Assembly (NCBI GenBank): GCA_937899295.1 | Contig: CALBPO010000052.1 | Coordinates: 1 to 10,776, forward strand | DNA: 10,776 bases | Direction of reading: 5' to 3' | From: an uncultured Opitutia bacterium | GTDB lineage: Bacteria > Verrucomicrobiota > Verrucomicrobiia > Opitutales > Coraliomargaritaceae | In this document: one piece after another, positions 1-10,776 of the stretch | Numbering within the stretch: the first letter of the stretch is position 1 | Layout of the letters: the number at the start of each line of letters is the position of its first letter | Program-made: the position numbers and the translations under genes | Notes under the pieces: generated by a model | What the model was told of the DNA's origin: nothing | The model's database searches: none | Seen by the model: only the letters and a program-made list of their open reading frames with translations

Positions 1-183
<183 letters not shown>

Positions 184-225
184 TTTTCTGTACACTCCGA
201 TTATACTTATTCATCGCACATTTTC

Positions 226-276
226 ACAGTTAGGTGAGCTCATCCAAATCGGGTGAGCCTTGCCTAGCTGTTTTTT
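226..276 (+). terminator. Terminator-like hairpin (probable attenuator) between rplL and rpoB
   Basis: The outer stem pairs 226-234 with 263-271 (9 bp, one G-U). After a small internal loop (235-237 against 259-262), an inner stem pairs 238-245 with 251-258 (8 bp, one G-U) around the loop AAATC. A run of six T follows at 271-276. This is the structure of an intrinsic terminator. Because rpoB follows 86 bp downstream with only weak promoter candidates, partial termination (attenuation) is likelier than a full stop. E. coli has a partial terminator at the same place, which lowers rpoBC expression relative to the ribosomal protein genes. The pairing is seen in the sequence; the regulatory role is inferred. 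Confidence 0.75.
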
Positions 277-308
277 GCATTTCCGCCTACTAGCCCAAAC
301 GGGCGACC

Positions 309-340
309 TTGGCAAACTCTCATAACACTCAAATTATAAA
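309..340 (+). promoter_or_regulatory. Weak candidate promoter upstream of rpoB
   Basis: TTGGCA at 309-314 is one base from the -35 consensus, and TATAAA at 335-340 resembles a -10 box. The spacer is 20 bp, longer than the 17 bp optimum, so this is only a tentative internal promoter that could supply rpoBC transcripts after the hairpin at 226-276. The region also holds a 4-bp hairpin GCCC-AAAC-GGGC at 293-304. Confidence 0.2.
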
Positions 341-346
341 CCGTAA

Positions 347-358
347 CCCGGGACGTCC
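347..358 (+). promoter_or_regulatory. Ribosome-binding region of rpoB with two overlapping palindromes
   Basis: The only purine-rich Shine-Dalgarno candidate before rpoB is GGGA at 350-353, eight bases before the ATG at 362. It lies inside two overlapping perfect palindromes, CCCGGG (347-352) and GGACGTCC (351-358). The start itself is supported by the N-terminal match to RpoB. Whether the palindromes bind a regulator or pair in RNA cannot be told from one sequence. Confidence 0.3.
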
Positions 359-361
359 ATT

Positions 362-4150
<3,789 letters not shown>

Positions 4151-4191
4151 GGGCCACCATTCAACTTAACATTTCAAAGAAAGTTTACTAA

Positions 4192-8436
<4,245 letters not shown>

Positions 8437-8440
8437 TTAA

Positions 8441-8460
8441 GGCCGAGCTTGTCGAAGGGC
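8441..8460. repeat. Single copy of a probable dispersed extragenic repeat
   Basis: The stretch GGCCGAGCTTGTCGAAGGGC lies just after the rpoC stop. It closely resembles the CCTGAGCTTGTCGAAGG / CCTTCGACAAGCTCAGG motif that recurs in intergenic DNA of many unrelated bacterial genomes. AGCTT at 8446-8450 can pair with AAGCT at 8462-8466. Only one copy is visible in this window, so the repeat call rests on recognition of the motif. Confidence 0.4.
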
Positions 8461-8487
8461 TAAGCTACGATACAGGGTCATTTAAAC

Positions 8488-8525
8488 AAAGAGCCGTTCC
8501 GAAAGGATCGGCTCTTTTGATTTTA
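8488..8525. terminator. Intrinsic terminator after rpoC, probably bidirectional
   Basis: A perfect 9-bp stem (AAAGAGCCG at 8488-8496 with CGGCTCTTT at 8509-8517) continues past one T-T mismatch into 3 more pairs and is closed by a GAAA tetraloop (8501-8504). On the plus strand it runs into T-rich sequence (TTTTGATTTT). On the minus strand the stem is followed by TTTGTTT-like sequence, so it could also end the leftward unit that starts at 10099. It lies about 50 bp after the rpoC stop, in the gap between convergent genes. Confidence 0.88.
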
Positions 8526-8659
8526 GACTTTTGATAATCAGGATCCTATATTGCACTTTGATCCATAGCCTCGACTCAAAGGAGATGTTGATTCCTTGGT
8601 GCCCCTTAAAATCTAATTTGATGCCGCAGTTTGTTTACTCGCAAAGTTGGTTCGAATTA

Positions 8660-9196
8660 TTACGGGTGATTGTATCTCACGATGTTCGGTACGCCATTGA
8701 TTTCTGAGATGATTGGTTCGCTGCCACTTCTTGCTTTAAAGCGTTCGGCAGTATAGAATTCTTTGAGTAGTCGCTGAGCGTCGTCTGCATGTTGAGTACG
8801 GATCTTTTTGTAGCTTAAAAAGCCTTCAACTATTGGAATTGGGCGGATGCCCTCTGGAAGCTTTTGATCAAGGACTTGAAGAAAGCGGATTGCTGCCGCG
8901 AAGGTGGATACACCAGGTCCGTAATACCAGCCACGTCCTTTTTCAAAATCTCCTCGTATGTCGGGGTTACCGTCGGGCCGGTGATAGGTGGAGAGGACGG
9001 CTTCCAAAATGATCGTATGCTTTCCTTTTTCCTCGATTAAGTGACGAGTCCTTTCAATGCATTCACCGAATTGAATTGTCTGGGTTTCTCGCGTATCAGA
9101 GTATGTTAGGGCGCACGATGCAGTCTGCGCGCTGTAGCCTATGTCGATGGCGATGATTGGGTGACTAGTATTGATTTTTGCGGTGTAGCGTTTCAT
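8660..9196 (-). CDS. Uncharacterised protein, possible RNase H-fold (RuvC/DUF429-like)
   Basis: I do not recognise a named family for this 178-residue protein. It has no signal peptide or membrane segment, so it is probably cytoplasmic. An N-terminal beta strand, PIIAIDIGYSAQTASCAL, carries D18. ILEAVLS carries E65. A charged central block has GNPDIRGDFE and GRGWYYGPG (residues 76-95). VEGFLS carries E124, and HADDAQRLL carries D138 and D139. An acid at the end of strand 1, a Glu on a later strand and a late helix with H-x-x-D-A is the layout of RNase H-like nucleases such as RuvC and DUF429 proteins, so that fold is suggested. The nuclease role is inference. The ATG at 9196 lies 6 bp after the stop of the deacetylase-fold gene, with no clear Shine-Dalgarno, so translation may be coupled. 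The gene converges on rpoC. Confidence 0.8.
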   Translation of the reverse strand: MKRYTAKINTSHPIIAIDIGYSAQTASCALTYSDTRETQTIQFGECIERTRHLIEEKGKHTIILEAVLSTYHRPDGNPDIRGDFEKGRGWYYGPGVSTFAAAIRFLQVLDQKLPEGIRPIPIVEGFLSYKKIRTQHADDAQRLLKEFYTAERFKARSGSEPIISEINGVPNIVRYNHP

Positions 9197-9202
9197 GTTA
9201 GG

Positions 9203-10099
9203 TTAAACTGTGAATTGAGCAGCTTCGGTGAAAAGGTCTTCGAAAGCATCGACGGTTCGTTCTATGGGTTTAGCGTAACCGCCGCCCATGAAGATGACAA
9301 CAGGGAGATCGTATTGTCGGTGTAATTGGAAGATTCGTTCGTTACGTTGGCGTAGTCCAGTCCTAGTCAGGGCGAGTCGACCAAGGGCGTCTTCCTCAAG
9401 TGGGTCGACACCAGCTTGAAAGAGTATGCAGTCAAAGTGATGGGGTTGAATTTTTTCTAATGTGCGGTCGAGGCAAGCTAAGTAGTCGGCATCATTGGTC
9501 TCGTCCGCAAGGTGGACGTCGAGATCGCTTTGTTGTTTTCGGAAGGGGAAGTTGCTTTCGGCGTGAATGGAGCAGGTGAAAATGTCGGGATGTTCTTGGA
9601 GGATGGCTGCGGTGCCATCGCCTTGATGTACATCAAGGTCTAGAATGAGGACTTTTTTAATCCTTGGTTCTTTGAGGGCTGCTAGGGCGCAGATGGCGAC
9701 ATCGTTAAAAATACAATAGCCTGAACCACAGTCTCGATAGGCGTGGTGGGTGCCGCCAGCCATATTACCAGCGATACTGAGATGCGATAAGGCGTGATCG
9801 AGTGCGGATAAGCTTCCGCCGACGAGACGTAAGGTACGCTCGACGATGGTGGGCGTCCAAGGACGCAAGCCAATGCGACGTATGGCAGCAGGCTCTAGTT
9901 TACCTTCTATAAACAGATCGACGTAGCGCTCGTCGTGTGCCGTCCCAATCTGCTCGCGCGTAGCGAGGGGCGGGCATTGGATGTGAATGCTTGAGTTCTC
10001 TTTTAGACGCCTTGCTAAAAGCTGATATCGCTCACGCGGAAAGCGAACTGTCGGGTCGAGCCCTTCGGTGTAGATTGGATCGTAGTAAAGGTTCAACAT
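9203..10099 (-). CDS. Histone deacetylase family (arginase/deacetylase fold) amidohydrolase
   Basis: This 298-residue zinc-dependent deacetylase belongs to the HDAC/AcuC/acetylpolyamine amidohydrolase superfamily, and its length is typical of single-domain bacterial members. The active site is complete: the His pair H118-H119 in GGTHHAY, D154-x-D156-x-H158 in LDLDVHQGDG (zinc ligands D156 and H158), the third zinc ligand D232 in QAGVDPLEEDALG, and the transition-state tyrosine Y275 in GGGYAKP. The N-terminal VRFPRERYQLLARRL resembles the FPxxKYxxL start of HDAC11-like (class IV) members. Known bacterial relatives remove acetyl groups from lysines, acetyl-CoA synthetase or polyamines; the substrate here cannot be read from sequence. 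No signal peptide is present, so it should be cytoplasmic. It is the first gene of a probable two-gene leftward unit. No good Shine-Dalgarno is visible before the ATG. Confidence 0.95.
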   Translation of the reverse strand: MLNLYYDPIYTEGLDPTVRFPRERYQLLARRLKENSSIHIQCPPLATREQIGTAHDERYVDLFIEGKLEPAAIRRIGLRPWTPTIVERTLRLVGGSLSALDHALSHLSIAGNMAGGTHHAYRDCGSGYCIFNDVAICALAALKEPRIKKVLILDLDVHQGDGTAAILQEHPDIFTCSIHAESNFPFRKQQSDLDVHLADETNDADYLACLDRTLEKIQPHHFDCILFQAGVDPLEEDALGRLALTRTGLRQRNERIFQLHRQYDLPVVIFMGGGYAKPIERTVDAFEDLFTEAAQFTV

Positions 10100-10204
10100 G
10101 CGGATTGTTTTGTCTTCAATCAGCAGTATGATCTCGAATAGTTCAAGAGCTTGGCTATTTTTGTTTCGAGACCGAGGCTAGAACGGGTTAGTAAGTCCTA
10201 AAAT

Positions 10205-10366
10205 TTACATACCTTTGAAGAGTTCATCCCAAATAATTTCACCTTGAAGGACGCGTTCTTGCATAATGGTAAGCTTGATGACATTCTGTTGTGTGCGTTG
10301 CGGGAAGCGTCCAGTATCGTAAGCGATTGCCTTAATCGCTTGGGCGGTACTATTAACTTTCGGTGT
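10205..10366 (-). pseudogene. Start-less 3' gene remnant, unknown family
   Basis: On the minus strand an open segment of 53 codons ends at TAA 10205-10207 and is closed upstream by an in-frame TAG at 10367-10369. It has no ATG, GTG or TTG near its beginning; the first ATG is 19 codons before the end. The peptide looks protein-like, with AQAIKAIAYDTGRFPQRTQQ followed by an amphipathic end (IMQERVLQGEIIWDELFKGM), and its codons (CGC, CTC, CTT, GGT, GAA) resemble those of the neighbouring real genes. I read it as the C-terminal remnant of a gene whose 5' part has been lost, the break lying where the plus-strand GIY-YIG gene begins. I do not recognise the family. It could also be chance, or a small gene with a rare start codon. 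Confidence 0.45.
10321..10341. other. Perfect 8-bp inverted repeat (hairpin)
   Basis: AAGCGATT at 10321-10328 pairs exactly with AATCGCTT at 10334-10341 around the 5-nt loop GCCTT. No T-run follows on either strand, so it is not a terminator. It lies 41 bp before the GIY-YIG start and inside the start-less minus-strand segment, so it could be a regulator site or simply a coincidence of codons. Confidence 0.4.
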
Positions 10367-10381
10367 CTATCGATCATATAT

Positions 10382-10657
10382 ATGAGTAGTTACTCTCAGA
10401 GTGGAACCTGGTCCGTCTATATCATACGCTGCTCAGATAGTACTTTGTATACGGGAATATCAACTAATGTGACTCGCCGCTTTAAGGAACATGCCAGTAG
10501 CAGTCCTAGGTCTGCCAAGTATTTACGAGGGAGGACGCCGCTTGATTTGATCTACACGAAAGAGATTGGTACACAGTCCGAAGCGACGATCGAAGAGCGT
10601 CGAATTAAGGCACTGACGAAGGCTCAAAAATTGAATTTAATTTTGGAGAAGTCGTAA
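10382..10657 (+). CDS. GIY-YIG nuclease superfamily small protein (YhbQ/UPF0213-like)
   Basis: This 91-residue single-domain GIY-YIG protein starts at ATG 10382. The motif residues are Y13 in WSVYIIRCSDS, Y23 and G25 in LYTGIS, the arginine/histidine segment TNVTRRFKEH (R32, R33, H37), the conserved AKYLRGRTPLDLIY, and the metal-binding Glu E72 in EERRIKALTK. This is the layout of the small YhbQ/UPF0213 proteins (about 80-100 aa), a group with nuclease-like folds but little settled biology. The same frame is open back to an ATG at 10244 (137 aa), but those 46 extra residues have no family match and lie antisense to the remnant at 10205-10366, so the internal start is preferred. No Shine-Dalgarno is obvious before either start. 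The gene is alone on this strand in this part of the window. Confidence 0.88.
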   Translation: MSSYSQSGTWSVYIIRCSDSTLYTGISTNVTRRFKEHASSSPRSAKYLRGRTPLDLIYTKEIGTQSEATIEERRIKALTKAQKLNLILEKS

Positions 10658-10776
10658 TATCATAAGATGTAGCTATCAATAAGCTTCCTTCTTTTCTCTC
10701 CAAGGCTTGCCTCTTAGAGCGGTGGCTTTCATGGTGCGCCTGAAATGCTAAATATTATTCGGAAAATTATTCGGTG
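10658..10776. other. Non-coding tail of the window
   Basis: No convincing gene or terminator is visible here. The last bases carry ATTATTCGG twice (10754-10762 and 10766-10774), a direct repeat with a 12-bp period that may continue past the edge. Confidence 0.3.

Noticed and set aside
202..207. TATACT resembling a -10 box after rplL
   Set aside because: No -35-like sequence lies at a suitable distance, and any transcript would start before the terminator-like hairpin.
10100..10204. Possible promoter for the deacetylase gene (TTGAAC, CATACT on the minus strand)
   Set aside because: The two elements are only about 10 bp apart, too close for a sigma-70 promoter.
10193..10379. 59-codon minus-strand frame with an ATG (MIDRHRKLIVPPK...)
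   Set aside because: It overlaps the start-less segment in another frame. That other frame has the more protein-like composition and host-like codons, so this one is probably a shadow.
10676..10732. 18-codon minus-strand frame (MKATALRGKPWREKKEAY)
   Set aside because: It has a start codon and a faint AGG upstream, but it is too short to support without homologs.

Overview
The window reads as a chromosomal piece of a Verrucomicrobiota bacterium, probably class Opitutia (Puniceicoccales/Coraliomargarita-like). This rests on the overall feel of the RpoB and RpoC sequences, the moderate GC content, weak Shine-Dalgarno signals and the classic rplL-rpoB-rpoC order. The phylum is an inference from memory of these proteins, not from a search.

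Positions 1-8525 are the 3' part of the ribosomal-protein/RNA polymerase operon, on the plus strand. They hold the C-terminal 60 codons of rplL (L7/L12), a 178-bp gap with a strong terminator-like hairpin followed by a T-run (a likely attenuator), then complete rpoB (1262 aa), complete rpoC (1414 aa) and a hairpin terminator. rpoB and rpoC encode the two catalytic subunits of RNA polymerase. All active-site motifs are intact: the Asp triad, the trigger helix and the two active-centre lysines of beta. The striking exception is the second zinc-binding site of beta'. All four cysteines expected there from E. coli numbering (814/888/895/898) are replaced by Asp, Thr, Thr and Glu, while the N-terminal zinc ribbon is intact.

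Positions 8660-10099 hold two minus-strand genes that converge on rpoC. A catalytically intact histone-deacetylase-fold amidohydrolase is upstream, followed after 6 bp by a small unrecognised protein with features of an RNase H-like fold. They probably form a two-gene transcription unit and may share the rpoC terminator, which looks usable in both directions.

Positions 10100-10776 are a less ordered accessory stretch. A minus-strand open segment with protein-like codons and no start codon (probably the 3' remnant of a lost gene) abuts a plus-strand GIY-YIG nuclease-family gene (best start 10382, 91 aa). After that come about 120 bp with no convincing gene.

No CRISPR array, tRNA, rRNA, insertion sequence or defence island was seen. 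Most of the window is housekeeping. The points worth a second look are the missing beta' zinc site, the rplL-rpoB hairpin, the unknown RNase H-like protein paired with the deacetylase, and the truncated gene next to the GIY-YIG gene.
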